Assembly: GCF_902167635.1 (NCBI RefSeq)
Contig: NZ_CABHMS010000002.1
Span: forward strand, 868,001 to 932,000
Source: Chitinophaga vietnamensis
GTDB lineage: Bacteria; Bacteroidota; Bacteroidia; Chitinophagales; Chitinophagaceae
Reading direction: 5' to 3'
DNA length: 64,000 bases
Position numbers and translations under genes: made by a program. Positions within the stretch are counted from its first letter, which is position 1; each line of letters begins with the position of its first letter. Positions 1 through 8,362 of this stretch are shown here, piece after piece. The notes under the pieces are model-generated. The model did no database searches. It was not told the origin of the DNA and worked only from the letters and a program-made list of their open reading frames with translations.

Positions 1-44
1 ACGCCGTTTTGTACAGAGCATTCCGGGTTTCAGCTAGTTGGATG

Positions 45-719
45 TTATCGGCGTTTGTCGGTGCTATCCGGTTCGAATGCCACCAGGTTGAACATGGCCC
101 GCATCCGGCTGCGCAGTCGATTGCCGTAGATAGCTTCCAGTTCCTGACTGTTGAGATTGGTGGTAACATGTGTGAGCATTTTTTGTGCAACGAACAGATC
201 GTAGCGGGAGAGGAGGATCTCCGCCATCACATTACAATTGTTTCCCCAGAAGGTAATATTGGTTTCCAGGCCGAGATCATCAAAGCAATGTACACGTGGC
301 ACATCAGAATAGGGAAAGAAAGCCCGGCTGCTGTATTTGCTGATGGCGTCAAAGCCATTGCGGCTGAATTCAAATGTTACTTCACGACAAGAAACCATAT
401 GCGGCCGGTAGATATCATTACAGAGTGCCCGCAACAGTGTGATCAGAGAGGTTTTTCCGCAACCAATGGGGCCCATCAGCAAGATGCCTTTATTGAGATT
501 TAATGCTTCGTTGGCAGCGATGGCCTCATCACGGAGAAAGTAGGCCATTAGTTTGAGAATGAGCGGACGGTCTTTTTCCTGCACCTGGAAGTGTTTGCCA
601 TAATAAGCCTGGCCAGCTTCTTCAAAATGGCAGATCAGTTGATGATAATCATAAGGGGTCTGTATAACTTTTGTTTTGGTTGCAGTGGAGCTTTGTTGCA
701 GCGGGAGTGTATTGTTCAT
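45..719 (-). CDS. P-loop ATPase, DnaC/IstB-like
   Basis: A 224-residue ATP-binding protein. The Walker A motif GPIGCGKTS and the Walker B-like HCFDDLGLE are clear, and the spacing fits AAA+ ATPases of the DnaC/IstB type that load helicases or assist transposition. I start it at the ATG followed by NNTLPLQ; a longer frame exists but has a low-complexity N-terminus that lies inside the upstream gene. It still overlaps the upstream gene by 71 bp, which suggests translational coupling. With the two genes upstream it forms a three-gene module of the kind carried by integrative elements. The partner helicase is not in the window, so the exact role is inferred. Confidence 0.8.
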   Translation of the reverse strand: MNNTLPLQQSSTATKTKVIQTPYDYHQLICHFEEAGQAYYGKHFQVQEKDRPLILKLMAYFLRDEAIAANEALNLNKGILLMGPIGCGKTSLITLLRALCNDIYRPHMVSCREVTFEFSRNGFDAISKYSSRAFFPYSDVPRVHCFDDLGLETNITFWGNNCNVMAEILLSRYDLFVAQKMLTHVTTNLNSQELEAIYGNRLRSRMRAMFNLVAFEPDSTDKRR

Positions 720-1323
720 GACCTTTGGGTTTAGTTGGATGAATGTTGAGTACCCATTTGTGTGCGGCGGCCTGCCAGTTGGTGATTGGCGCGCGGCCGC
801 CCTGGCGCCAGCCGTTAGCTTCATAGTGATGAAAGAATTTACTGGCCTCTGTTTCCGGGTAGGCGTTGGCGTTAAAAAATGCTTGCACCTGGGCCAGCGG
901 GGGAGAGAGCGCTTTTTTTTCCTCCTGTTTTATCTTGTTTATTTGTTTATAATAAATGTGTCCCTGATCCGGGACCGACAGGGTCTCTGTTCCGGGACCC
1001 TTCAGGGTCTCAAATATAGGACACATGGAAATGGTGGCTGGCGCAAAAAGTTGAGCTGCCTGCTGATAGCAGATATACCCACAGGCATGCAAATGTTTCA
1101 TGCACATTGTGTAAGTGTTGCGGGAACCAATACGGCTAAGCCTCATGATTTCTTCGCGCAGGACGGGAAAGGAAGTATGAAAATGATGCCGGTTCCAGGT
1201 ATAGAACAAGGCCATGTACAGGCTGATGTGCTGCGCATGTAGACGGTGATCCTTCCTCACCTGTGCGAAGAAAGCATTGAGGTGCCTGATATAATTAATG
1301 CGTACAGGAGCGGAAGCCATCAT
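649..1323 (-). CDS. Replication/HTH-type protein of a mobile-element module
   Basis: A 224-residue basic protein without signal peptide or membrane segment. The first 100 residues read as a winged-helix-like region (LREEIMRLSRIGSRNTYTMC resembles the recognition part of DnaD- or replication-initiator-like proteins). The C-terminal part contains FFNANAYPETEASKFFHHYEANGW and a Trp-rich stretch, like the DnaD/DnaB2 C-terminal domain that contacts DNA and the loader. Its ATG overlaps the stop of the excisionase-like gene by 4 bp, and its 3' end overlaps the ATPase gene, so the three genes form one operon. A role in initiating replication of an integrated element fits this context but is not proven. 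Confidence 0.65.
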   Translation of the reverse strand: MMASAPVRINYIRHLNAFFAQVRKDHRLHAQHISLYMALFYTWNRHHFHTSFPVLREEIMRLSRIGSRNTYTMCMKHLHACGYICYQQAAQLFAPATISMCPIFETLKGPGTETLSVPDQGHIYYKQINKIKQEEKKALSPPLAQVQAFFNANAYPETEASKFFHHYEANGWRQGGRAPITNWQAAAHKWVLNIHPTKPKGHEQYTPAATKLHCNQNKSYTDPL

Positions 1324-1598
1324 CTTATATTTTTTAAATGTTGCTTCCTGCTTTCCATCAGCTGGACAATATCGGAATAGTCATAGAGAACGAGGCCTCC
1401 CATCTTCGTAAACGGAAGCGTGCCGTTAATGCGCAGCTGCTGTAGTGTGCCGGCGGAAATGCCCAGCATATCACGCACCTGGTATGATTTAATCCACCGG
1501 CGATCTGGTGTGGGCATGTTTTTAATGAGGTGTTGCAGCTCATGCAGCAATTCCTTTTTGAATGCGATCAGGTCTTCTTGTGTAAGCATTGTTGCCAT
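1320..1598 (-). CDS. Excisionase-family HTH DNA-binding protein
   Basis: A 92-residue protein. After a predicted helical N-terminus, residues about 30-85 form the HTH_17 (excisionase/MerR-like) fold: the WIKSYQVRDMLGISAGTLQQ stretch is the helix-turn-helix, followed by the wing-like LPFTKMGGLVLYDYSDIVQLM. Small proteins of this type are common in Bacteroidota integrative elements, where they act as recombination directionality factors or regulators. I chose the ATG giving MATMLTQ because the in-frame codons upstream encode an unlikely hydrophobic extension. It heads the three-gene minus-strand operon. No integrase is visible, so whether the block is an active element or a remnant cannot be decided here. 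Confidence 0.75.
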   Translation of the reverse strand: MATMLTQEDLIAFKKELLHELQHLIKNMPTPDRRWIKSYQVRDMLGISAGTLQQLRINGTLPFTKMGGLVLYDYSDIVQLMESRKQHLKNIR

Positions 1599-1700
1599 AA
1601 AGTTTGCATTGATGAATAGCAACAAAGAAAAAAATCTATATGACGCGAGAACAGTCACAGGGGTAACAGTACCCTTTGTATTATATTGATAGTCAGTTTT

Positions 1701-2909
1701 TTATTTTGATAAAATTTCGGGCTTGTACAGCTGGTTGGCGAGCCTGATCAGGATATCGCGTACGGATCTGGAAACAGATGCATCTTCTTTATAGAAGTTA
1801 GCCCGGAGACTGGTGGCAGAAACGTTGTCCTGTTTTACCGTAGTGAAGAAATAGGAGAAGAAATCGAGTAATTCTGATTTGTTTTTATTCTGGTACAGTT
1901 CTGTTTCCAACAATAACTTCAGGATGTTACCGAGCTGCGGGACGGAGAAGGTGGTCAATACTTTGAAGTCTTTCCAGCGAAGGAGCTCGTCCGGCGCTGT
2001 GGTATTGCCTAACAATGTCTCTTTCTTCTTCAAATACTTCATTTCAATGCTCAGCCAGTCCAGCAATGCTGTTTGCAGTGAGGGGTGCGTTTTGCTGTAA
2101 GCGGTATCAGGCTTTACGACTATTTGACGAATGTTTTTTTGTAACCATATTATTCTGTTCATTTTTTCCCGGATAGTGGGGTATCCGTCCAGTTCAGCGG
2201 AGATGCCATTGATAGCATATTGTACATAATGTACATTGTTGAAATTGATATAATGTAATAGCTGTTCCAATTCTGCTGTCAGGTCACTATGTTGCATTGT
2301 CAATAATACCGACAACTGCCTGCGGTAGGTTTGAAGATACAAGAACTGGTGGTAGCTTACCTGATCTGCATGGATAACATCCAGGAATGGCTGTAATGTT
2401 ACCTGCAGGAGGTCTTCATCAATACCATTATTCCTGAAGTTATCAAACAGGTACTGGTAGTTTGCGGAAAGATCGGGGATGGCATTGCGCAGCCGGGCGG
2501 CCGGTATTCTACAATCGGGGTTCAGGTAGGCGGGGAATTCTGATTCCAGAAAAGTGAGGAATCTTTCGAGTGAGTCATAGACGACCTTTGCCAGGTTGGG
2601 CCAGCACAGGGCATCAGGTATGATTTGTAGTTCGTTAATATCAACACCAGGCAGGAAGGAGGCTATTTGATCCATGAGCGATACCAGTTGTTGTTGATGC
2701 AACTGGATGTACCAGGTCATCTGTTCCCATCCACCCTGATCGTAAAGGTGATTACCAAAACTTCGCCATATTCCCTCGTTATGGTGGTTAATATCGGAGA
2801 GCGCAGTTGTGTAAAAATTCTTGCTGGGCTGGTTTTGTTTCCCTATTCCTTCTTTTAGTTCAGTACAGATAAGTTTGTCGAAGAAAGATAATTGATAGTG
2901 CAGGGGCAT
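1701..2909 (-). CDS. Uncharacterised cytosolic protein, possibly RteC-like
   Basis: A 402-residue, Leu- and Tyr-rich, mostly helical protein with no signal peptide or membrane span. I do not recognise a catalytic motif. The C-terminal 90 residues (pattern FSVPQLGNILKLLLETELYQ, then an alternating hydrophobic helix and SLRANFYKEDASVSRSVRDI) are reminiscent of RteC-type proteins, which sit beside excisionase-like HTH genes in Bacteroides conjugative transposons and control excision. The gene lies 102 bp upstream of the excisionase-like gene on the same strand, which supports that link. The similarity is remembered, not computed, so the assignment is tentative. The start is the only ATG that keeps the whole frame. 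Confidence 0.6.
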   Translation of the reverse strand: MPLHYQLSFFDKLICTELKEGIGKQNQPSKNFYTTALSDINHHNEGIWRSFGNHLYDQGGWEQMTWYIQLHQQQLVSLMDQIASFLPGVDINELQIIPDALCWPNLAKVVYDSLERFLTFLESEFPAYLNPDCRIPAARLRNAIPDLSANYQYLFDNFRNNGIDEDLLQVTLQPFLDVIHADQVSYHQFLYLQTYRRQLSVLLTMQHSDLTAELEQLLHYINFNNVHYVQYAINGISAELDGYPTIREKMNRIIWLQKNIRQIVVKPDTAYSKTHPSLQTALLDWLSIEMKYLKKKETLLGNTTAPDELLRWKDFKVLTTFSVPQLGNILKLLLETELYQNKNKSELLDFFSYFFTTVKQDNVSATSLRANFYKEDASVSRSVRDILIRLANQLYKPEILSK

Positions 2910-3291
2910 ACAGTATGGTTTTTCGAGTGCTTATAATACAGTACCGAGGCATGGTGTTACAAACATGCGGGTTGGTTTTTGGGTATGGTTTACCTGTCAT
3001 CAACCCATAAGGGGCGGTTTTAGTTGTATGGAAAATGTTAATCGCTGGTTAAGTTATTGCAGCGCGCACCAGTCGCCGCTTCTCTTATGATGGTTTTCAC
3101 AATGAATAAATTGGTTTATTCACTTTTGGTAATACGGAGATTTCTGAAAAAGCCTTCCGTGCCAGAGTTTTTACCCGGCCTTTTTGTTATTATTTCAGAA
3201 AAGTAATTAAATTGTAGCAGTTCGTTATAGCCTACTGTAGCTGGATCGGACGTAACCCAAACAATATCATCCTACTAAAACTTTTATTCAC
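2910..3291. other. Intergenic region containing direct-repeat copy 1
   Basis: No convincing gene was seen here. The notable content is the first copy of the 68-bp direct repeat at 3093-3160. The rest is AT-rich DNA containing, presumably, the promoters of the divergent genes on either side; no clean TAnnTTTG box was identified. Confidence 0.5.
3093..3160 (+). repeat. 68-bp direct repeat, copy 1
   Basis: Base-for-base identical to 5463-5530 and in the same orientation. In copy 2 the sequence is the last 14 codons and stop of the secreted-protein gene at 5486-6154 plus 23 bp downstream. Here there is no attached gene, so this copy is a displaced gene end. The pair brackets about 2.3 kb, as the att-like repeats of an integrated element would. 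Confidence 0.9.
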
Positions 3292-4422
3292 ATGAGCAAG
3301 AAGTTGGTTTTGTTAACCGCATTGTTATGCGTAACCGTTTTTGTATTTTATGCCTGTAAAAAAGATGACAGGCAAGCAAACAAGTTTCAAAACCTCATAG
3401 AAGCTGCAAAAGAATACTTCATGTCCGAGGTACAGCAAAAGAAACAAAAGGGTATTGAGGCAAATCAATTTTCTTTTCAGCTGGAAACGGATTGGAAAAA
3501 TGCAGATGTGGAGAAATTGCAGTCTTTTGAAGTTGTGATCGTTCCACTAAAATTTAAACAGACAATAGCTATTTCAAAAGATGGAGGGAAAACGATACGG
3601 CCGCTCCATGTTCGCCCTTTTTTGTCAATTTTCAAAGATAAGAAAGGAGAAATGCGTGCCGAAGTTGTTTATAAATTCCTTGATGAAAACACAGCTGGAA
3701 AGGCATTTTCCGGCAACATCCTAGTAACAGATTGGGCGGGAAATGTTAATAGAGGATATAGATATAAGGATGGCAAAGCCTGGAAATTAGACGTCTCTAT
3801 TGGTTACAAATCTAACAAACCGAGAACTGAGGGCGTCTGTATTACAACAGAGTACTGGCAGGAAGTTTATCGTGAAGGCCAGTTAATTGGCACGGAGTAT
3901 CTTGGCTCAACGACCGTTTGCACGAGAGACACAGAATTTCAGGGCGACAGCGGTGGAAACAGTGGAGGTGGCGAACCTGACTACAGTGGCGGTGGTGGAG
4001 GCGTTAGTAGCGGAGATACGCCAGGAGTTGCTGTAAGTGATGTCATCGATTTATTAGAAACGCCATGTTTCAAAGCAACGTTAAGTGATATGCAAGGGGC
4101 ATCGTCGAACGATTTTGTTACGAATATTTTAAATAAAATGTTCAGCACCTCGGAAAAAATGGACCTTATTTTCCAAGAGGGAGTTCTCGATCCAAGTGAG
4201 GATGGAAAGACTACTAGTAGTAATTCAGGTAGCTTTCTCAAAGAATACATTACTTTGAACTCGGGCGTATTGAAGGAGTATATAGCAGCCACTCTTGCTC
4301 ACGAAATTATTCATGGATATTTCAATGTAAGGGGTATAGACCCTACAGTTGATCAAAACTTTGTTCAACATCAGGAAATGGCTGGGTACTATGTAGATGA
4401 AATGGCTACAATGCTTGTCTAA
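3292..4422 (+). CDS. Lipoprotein with metalloprotease-like HExxH, probably truncated
   Basis: A 376-residue lipoprotein. A hydrophobic signal ends in a lipobox (FYAC, Cys about 21) followed by KKDD, typical of Bacteroidota lipoproteins. The middle is a beta-rich domain; a Gly/Ser-rich linker lies around residues 220-245. The C-terminus carries HEIIH (His337, Glu338, His341) and a downstream EMAGYYVDEMA helix that could supply a third zinc ligand, as in gluzincins. The stop codon TAA appears premature: the same frame continues for 55 more codons with protein-like sequence. The substrate is unknown. The gene lies inside the block bounded by 68-bp direct repeats and is more AT-rich than its surroundings. 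Confidence 0.8.
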   Translation: MSKKLVLLTALLCVTVFVFYACKKDDRQANKFQNLIEAAKEYFMSEVQQKKQKGIEANQFSFQLETDWKNADVEKLQSFEVVIVPLKFKQTIAISKDGGKTIRPLHVRPFLSIFKDKKGEMRAEVVYKFLDENTAGKAFSGNILVTDWAGNVNRGYRYKDGKAWKLDVSIGYKSNKPRTEGVCITTEYWQEVYREGQLIGTEYLGSTTVCTRDTEFQGDSGGNSGGGEPDYSGGGGGVSSGDTPGVAVSDVIDLLETPCFKATLSDMQGASSNDFVTNILNKMFSTSEKMDLIFQEGVLDPSEDGKTTSSNSGSFLKEYITLNSGVLKEYIAATLAHEIIHGYFNVRGIDPTVDQNFVQHQEMAGYYVDEMATMLV

Positions 4423-4590
4423 GTATATCCAAGTATGCCTAAAGATGACGCGGTGGCACTGGCTTGGGGTGGACTACAGAAAAGTATTGCGTGGCAGACC
4501 CTTTTGGCAACTGATCCAGCGAAAGCACAGGCTATTGCGATAGTGAACCGTGACTACAGGGCAGGGAATAAAGGTATAAAATGCAATTAA
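4423..4590 (+). pseudogene. Orphaned C-terminal tail of the upstream lipoprotein
   Basis: Directly after the TAA at 4420-4422 the same frame stays open for 55 codons to a TAA at 4588-4590. It reads with a protein-like composition, including MPKDDAVALAWGGLQKSIAW. From memory, AxALAWGGL-type tails follow the HExxH region in related Bacteroidota proteins, so this looks like the original end of the lipoprotein cut off by a nonsense mutation. It has no likely start of its own except an internal ATG at about 4447. A sequencing error at the stop codon would have the same appearance. Confidence 0.6.
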
Positions 4591-4623
4591 TCATCAATAA
4601 CTAACATTATAAAACCGCTGCAT

Positions 4624-5121
4624 ATGGCAAGATTAATGATTCTAGTGTTTGCAACAATGATATGGATGAATAACAACGTTTATGCCCAGACAAAAATTGA
4701 GCATAATAGTGAAGTCGAAAGAATATATGGTAAAGTGTTTAAGGTGATAAATCCCTCCCCCAATTTTATGAAAAGTTGCAAATCTTTGTACTCAACTATT
4801 AAAATAACGGTAACTAATAATAAGATCGACTCATTGGTTTTTATCGATGAAATTCCAAAGGGACTGCTGAAATCAACGGATACTTTAAAGAAGGTTTTCT
4901 CAAAAATGGATTGGCAGAAGGTACTTCCTGCAAGGCACCTTAGTGATAGATTTGAGGTATTTATACCATTTCTCTTTTCATTTGAGATGAGAGGCTGTGA
5001 TGATAGAATTGACGAGAAAAAGATAAAGTATTGGTTTAATAAAGATGTTGATGAAAGCAAAGCCACTCGGTATGTTGAACTTGAATTATTAAAGGTGACT
5101 ATGGCAACGGTAGTAAATTAA
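4624..5121 (+). CDS. Small secreted protein of unknown function
   Basis: A 165-residue protein with an N-terminal signal peptide (hydrophobic stretch ending NVYAQ, cleavage after about residue 21). The mature part is Lys/Asp/Ser-rich, with two Cys (SCKSL and GCDDR) that could form a disulfide, and alternating strands such as IKITVTNNKIDSLVF. I do not recognise the family. It follows the interrupted lipoprotein by about 200 bp on the same strand inside the repeat-bounded block, shares its AT-rich composition, and is followed by a strong terminator at 5182-5210, so the two genes may form one transcription unit. A partner or inhibitor role for the metalloprotease-like lipoprotein is only a guess. 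Confidence 0.65.
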   Translation: MARLMILVFATMIWMNNNVYAQTKIEHNSEVERIYGKVFKVINPSPNFMKSCKSLYSTIKITVTNNKIDSLVFIDEIPKGLLKSTDTLKKVFSKMDWQKVLPARHLSDRFEVFIPFLFSFEMRGCDDRIDEKKIKYWFNKDVDESKATRYVELELLKVTMATVVN

Positions 5122-5181
5122 TGGTTTGTAGCGATTGTTGATTTGCAGAAATCGGCGAGGAGCTAACATAGCAGATTTATG

Positions 5182-5210
5182 GCCCGGCAAGCGCCGGGCT
5201 TATTATTTTT
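5182..5210 (+). terminator. Rho-independent terminator
   Basis: A perfect 7-bp GC stem (GCCCGGC / GCCGGGC) with a 4-base loop, followed by a T-rich run (TTATTATTTTT). It closes the two-gene unit of the repeat-bounded block. The rest of 5122-5485 is AT-rich with no gene seen. Confidence 0.85.
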
Positions 5211-5462
5211 AAAAATTCGGGGGGATTTAGCGAAAATGTCATCCGAAAAGTGGACATTTCGCTTTTATTTTTGGGACGTTTCGTTTGCCCGATTATAGTT
5301 TGTTGAACTATTTTTCATCTGTAATATATATTTTCCGGGGCATCGGCCTGGTGGAAAGGCCGGGGTTAATCAGGCCCGGAGCGCGGCAAAAATAAATGGA
5401 ATATTTGATAAAAAAGATGGTATTAATAAAACGGGGGAGAGAAGGCGCTGGCAGCAATTATA

Positions 5463-5530
5463 GTTTTCACAATGAATAAATTGGTTTATTCACTTTTGGT
5501 AATACGGAGATTTCTGAAAAAGCCTTCCGT
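5463..5530 (+). repeat. 68-bp direct repeat, copy 2
   Basis: Identical to 3093-3160. This copy comprises the 3' end of the minus-strand gene 5486-6154 (residues TEGFFRNLRITKSE and the stop) and 23 bp beyond it. The gene here is intact, so this is either the preserved original end or one regenerated by the insertion. Confidence 0.9.
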
Positions 5531-6154
5531 TCCAAACTCCACCCATAGCCCGATACCGCCAATAACATCAGCGCCTAGCTTCAGGTCATTCACAATAAGG
5601 GAAGGTTGGTCTTGCCCGTTTATGAAAAGTTTGGCATGAGTATCATGTACTATAATTTTTAACCGGATCCATTTGTCAAGCTCCATATCAGCGTAGGATT
5701 CATATTCTTCAGGAAATTCTTTTCGCAGCCGGTCGAATTTATAATCAGGAAAAGAGAAATATTGTATGGAATGATTGCGCCTTACCTGGTTCATCACACG
5801 AGCGTTGGCTGGTCTGAGGTAAATGCTTTCAAAATGCGAGTTGTCCGGAGTTATCCGGAACGCCACGCCTATAAACCCCCGGGCTGATTCCGGAGCGTTC
5901 GGCAATATGCTGCTGCGCACATCAATTTCGATCGTGCCATTTTTAAATTCGAGATTTTTGATCTTCACAAATGTTGGCAGGTCGAAAGTTGTGATAGCGC
6001 TATCTTTCACTACTCTGATTACTCCATCTCCCATAGATTTCTCAAAAGAAAAATTGACCAGGTTGCCTTCAATATTTTCTTTAGTGAACGCAATGCGCTG
6101 TGCGAAGAGCGTTGAAGCAATGAGCAGGCATAATGCCAGGGATAATAATTTCAT
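5486..6154 (-). CDS. Secreted LamG/DUF1080-like (concanavalin-fold) protein
   Basis: A 222-residue exported protein. The signal peptide is MKLLSLALCLLIASTLFAQ; the mature part reads as a single jelly-roll domain of the 3-keto-disaccharide hydrolase (DUF1080)/LamG type. Supporting features are the strand pattern FKNGTIEIDVR, the RGFIGVAFRI strand, the W-containing LDKWIRLKIIVHDTHAKLFINGQ hairpin and a final GIGLWVEFGTEGFFRNLRI strand. Such domains bind or cleave carbohydrates. I use the ATG rather than the TTG four codons upstream, because the signal peptide is complete from it. Its last codons are duplicated at 3093-3160, marking this gene end as a likely insertion target. Confidence 0.8.
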   Translation of the reverse strand: MKLLSLALCLLIASTLFAQRIAFTKENIEGNLVNFSFEKSMGDGVIRVVKDSAITTFDLPTFVKIKNLEFKNGTIEIDVRSSILPNAPESARGFIGVAFRITPDNSHFESIYLRPANARVMNQVRRNHSIQYFSFPDYKFDRLRKEFPEEYESYADMELDKWIRLKIIVHDTHAKLFINGQDQPSLIVNDLKLGADVIGGIGLWVEFGTEGFFRNLRITKSE

Positions 6155-6265
6155 GATGGTATTCAATTAAGGCAATAACACAAAGTGGATTATTAAAGGA
6201 ACGTTTCATCCTGGCAAAAATTGCCGGTTACGCTGGTAAGGAATGCATCCGGCACGGCAGGCGAG

Positions 6266-6286
6266 GCAGCTTCAAGCTGCTTTTTT
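6266..6286 (+). terminator. Possible small terminator or attenuator
   Basis: A 5-bp stem (GCAGC / GCTGC, loop TTCAA) followed by six T. It lies between divergent genes, about 85 bp before the sigma factor start, so it may act in the sigma factor leader; no gene upstream on this strand needs it. Confidence 0.35.
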
Positions 6287-6371
6287 GTTGGAATCTCTCG
6301 CAGATCTATGATTCTTAATTCTTAATTCGTAATTTGGCATCAGAGATGCGCGCACCCAATTTAAGTGAACA

Positions 6372-6965
6372 TTGCCAACCAATAACCCAACATATGATGA
6401 AGAGGCACTGCTGGTGAGGATTGCAGCGGATGATGAGCATGCCTATAAATTGCTGTTCGATCACCACTGGAACCGGATCTATCAGGTGGCACTCTCTTTC
6501 CTGAAAAATCATGAAGAGGCGAAAGACGCAGTACAGCTAGTCTTTATCCGGCTATGGGAGAAAAGGAGCCATCTTCCAAAGGTGCATGATTTTAATCCAT
6601 GGCTGTTCATCATGGCGCGCAACACCATCATGAATCAGCTGAACAGGCAGGTAGCTACCGCAGGTCAGGTGGAAGATGTACTTCCGGAAGATTATCTTAC
6701 TCCCGAGGCGATGATGGAATATAAACAGACTGCCCAACTGATAGCGGAAGCCGTTGCCCTGCTGCCACCTCAGCAATCACTCATCTTCCGGCTCAGTCGT
6801 GAACAGGGGCTTACCCATCCCCAGATTGCGCAGCAGCTGAACATTGCGCCGGCTACAGTAAAGAGCCATATCATACGCGCGCTTAACACATTGCGGGAGT
6901 ATGTACGTAAACAGGGGGGATCAGCTTTGTTGGTCATCTGGTTACTTGCTGATACCATGAGATAA
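6372..6965 (+). CDS. ECF RNA polymerase sigma factor, FecI-like
   Basis: A 197-residue sigma-70 family factor. Region 2 spans about residues 25-90 (ALSFLKNHEEAKDAVQLVFI, then a WLFIMARN core-binding part); region 4 spans about 120-180 with the HTH LTHPQIAQQLNIAPATVKSH. It would direct transcription of the uptake operon once released by the anti-sigma factor next door. No ATG is available in frame near the N-terminus: a stop lies just upstream and the first plausible start is TTG, which keeps the usual family length. The FecI-FecR-SusC-SusD order is a standard trans-envelope signalling arrangement in Bacteroidota. Confidence 0.92.
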   Translation: MPTNNPTYDEEALLVRIAADDEHAYKLLFDHHWNRIYQVALSFLKNHEEAKDAVQLVFIRLWEKRSHLPKVHDFNPWLFIMARNTIMNQLNRQVATAGQVEDVLPEDYLTPEAMMEYKQTAQLIAEAVALLPPQQSLIFRLSREQGLTHPQIAQQLNIAPATVKSHIIRALNTLREYVRKQGGSALLVIWLLADTMR

Positions 6966-7039
6966 AAAAATTTCTCTGCGCACTGCACCTGTTGCCTTTT
7001 TTTCGTGTCTTTAGTAATAGTGACCAATACATCATCTTC

Positions 7040-8191
7040 ATGCAAGTGCCGGATCAATTTCAGCAATTGATGGATAAATACCTGACCAATGCTGTAACAG
7101 CAGCGGAAAGAGAGCAGCTGTTCGCATTGATCAGGCAGGGCGATCAGGAGCCCCGGCTGGCACAGATGATAGACGATGTACTGCAATTGCCCATCGAAGG
7201 CGGCGAAGACCTGGACCTGAGAGAAGAGATCTTTGCAGCCTTGCAGGCCCGCAGGAAACCGGTGAGAAGGTTGTTGCCGTGGTGGCGCATCGGCGCTGCC
7301 GCAGCGGTGTTGTTGTTGCTGGGCACTGTATATTATTATCAGACGCATAAAGCAGCTGACACCACTTCTGTTAGAACAGTGAACTTTTCCCTGATCCGGC
7401 CTGGTACGAACAAAGCTGTGCTGACCTTGGCCGACGGCTCCAGCATCGCGCTGGACAGCAACGGGCATCAGGTGATTCAGCAAGGGCAGGCCACCATATC
7501 GCAGCAGCAGGGGCAACTGGTATATAACAGCCAGGCAGCGGCAGCAGCAGGCACCAATCTGTTGCAAACACCTCGTGGTGGCCAGTTTCGCCTGGTGCTG
7601 CCGGATGGCACGAAGGTGTGGCTCAATGCCGCATCGTCCGTTACTTATCCTACCGCTTTTACCGGCACAGAAAGAAAGATCAGCGTCACCGGAGAAGTAT
7701 ATCTCGAAGTAGCGCCACATGATCAGCCGTTCATCGTTGTGACGGCGGATCAACAGGTACAGGTGTTAGGCACGCAATTCAATATAAATGCATACGAAGA
7801 GGAAGCAGCTACTCGTACTACGCTGCTCTCTGGAAAGATAAAAGTGATGAACAGCGTATCAGGCGTAGTCCTGAAGCCCGATCAACAGGCGTTGGTCATG
7901 CACCAGGCATCTCCCACCATTCCCGTCAGGGAAGTAGATGCCGGACAGGTCATCGCCTGGAAGAACGGCTATTTTGATTTTGAGAACGAACGGCTGGACG
8001 CCGTACTGCGTCTGCTATCGAGGTGGTATGACATCGACTTTGACACAGACCCGGCTGCTGCCGGCCTTAAATTCAGCGCAGTGATGGCACGTACCTCCAC
8101 ATTGGAACAGGTATTGTCCATGCTGTCGGCTACCGGTGCTGTCACATTTTCAGAAGAGGGCCGCAAAATAAAAGTTCATGTGAATAAATAG
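7040..8191 (+). CDS. FecR-family anti-sigma factor
   Basis: A 383-residue inner-membrane protein. An N-terminal cytosolic helical domain (residues 1-75) would hold the sigma factor. A single membrane segment follows (WWRIGAAAAVLLLLGTVYYY, about 80-100). The periplasmic part contains the FecR core (GGQFRLVLPDGTKVWLNAAS, then GEVYLEVAPHDQPFIV and VQVLGTQFNINAY) and a C-terminal DUF4974/STN-like domain (ERLDAVLRLLSRWYDIDFD). It would sense the STN domain of the SusC transporter downstream and pass the signal to the sigma factor. The start MQVPDQF was chosen because the upstream frame opens only with rare codons and lacks family-like sequence. Confidence 0.93.
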   Translation: MQVPDQFQQLMDKYLTNAVTAAEREQLFALIRQGDQEPRLAQMIDDVLQLPIEGGEDLDLREEIFAALQARRKPVRRLLPWWRIGAAAAVLLLLGTVYYYQTHKAADTTSVRTVNFSLIRPGTNKAVLTLADGSSIALDSNGHQVIQQGQATISQQQGQLVYNSQAAAAAGTNLLQTPRGGQFRLVLPDGTKVWLNAASSVTYPTAFTGTERKISVTGEVYLEVAPHDQPFIVVTADQQVQVLGTQFNINAYEEEAATRTTLLSGKIKVMNSVSGVVLKPDQQALVMHQASPTIPVREVDAGQVIAWKNGYFDFENERLDAVLRLLSRWYDIDFDTDPAAAGLKFSAVMARTSTLEQVLSMLSATGAVTFSEEGRKIKVHVNK

Positions 8192-8362
8192 CGGACTGTC
8201 GAGAGCATTTTTATCACCTGCAAAGAACAGGCAGGAAAGAGGCTAGCCTTGCGCCACCAGCGGGCGATACGATACATTTATTAACCAAAATCTCACAGAT
8301 GTGCGCATTTGTGAACAACCTGCATGCCCATAGAGCCGGGCCGGTCAGGAACCAAACCATTA

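Noticed and set aside
6770-7753. Long minus-strand frame opposite the anti-sigma gene
   Set aside because: The plus strand carries clear FecI and FecR domains; the antisense product has no recognisable structure.
8324-8362. Earlier SusC start
   Set aside because: The extra 13 residues precede a complete signal peptide; kept as an alternative only.
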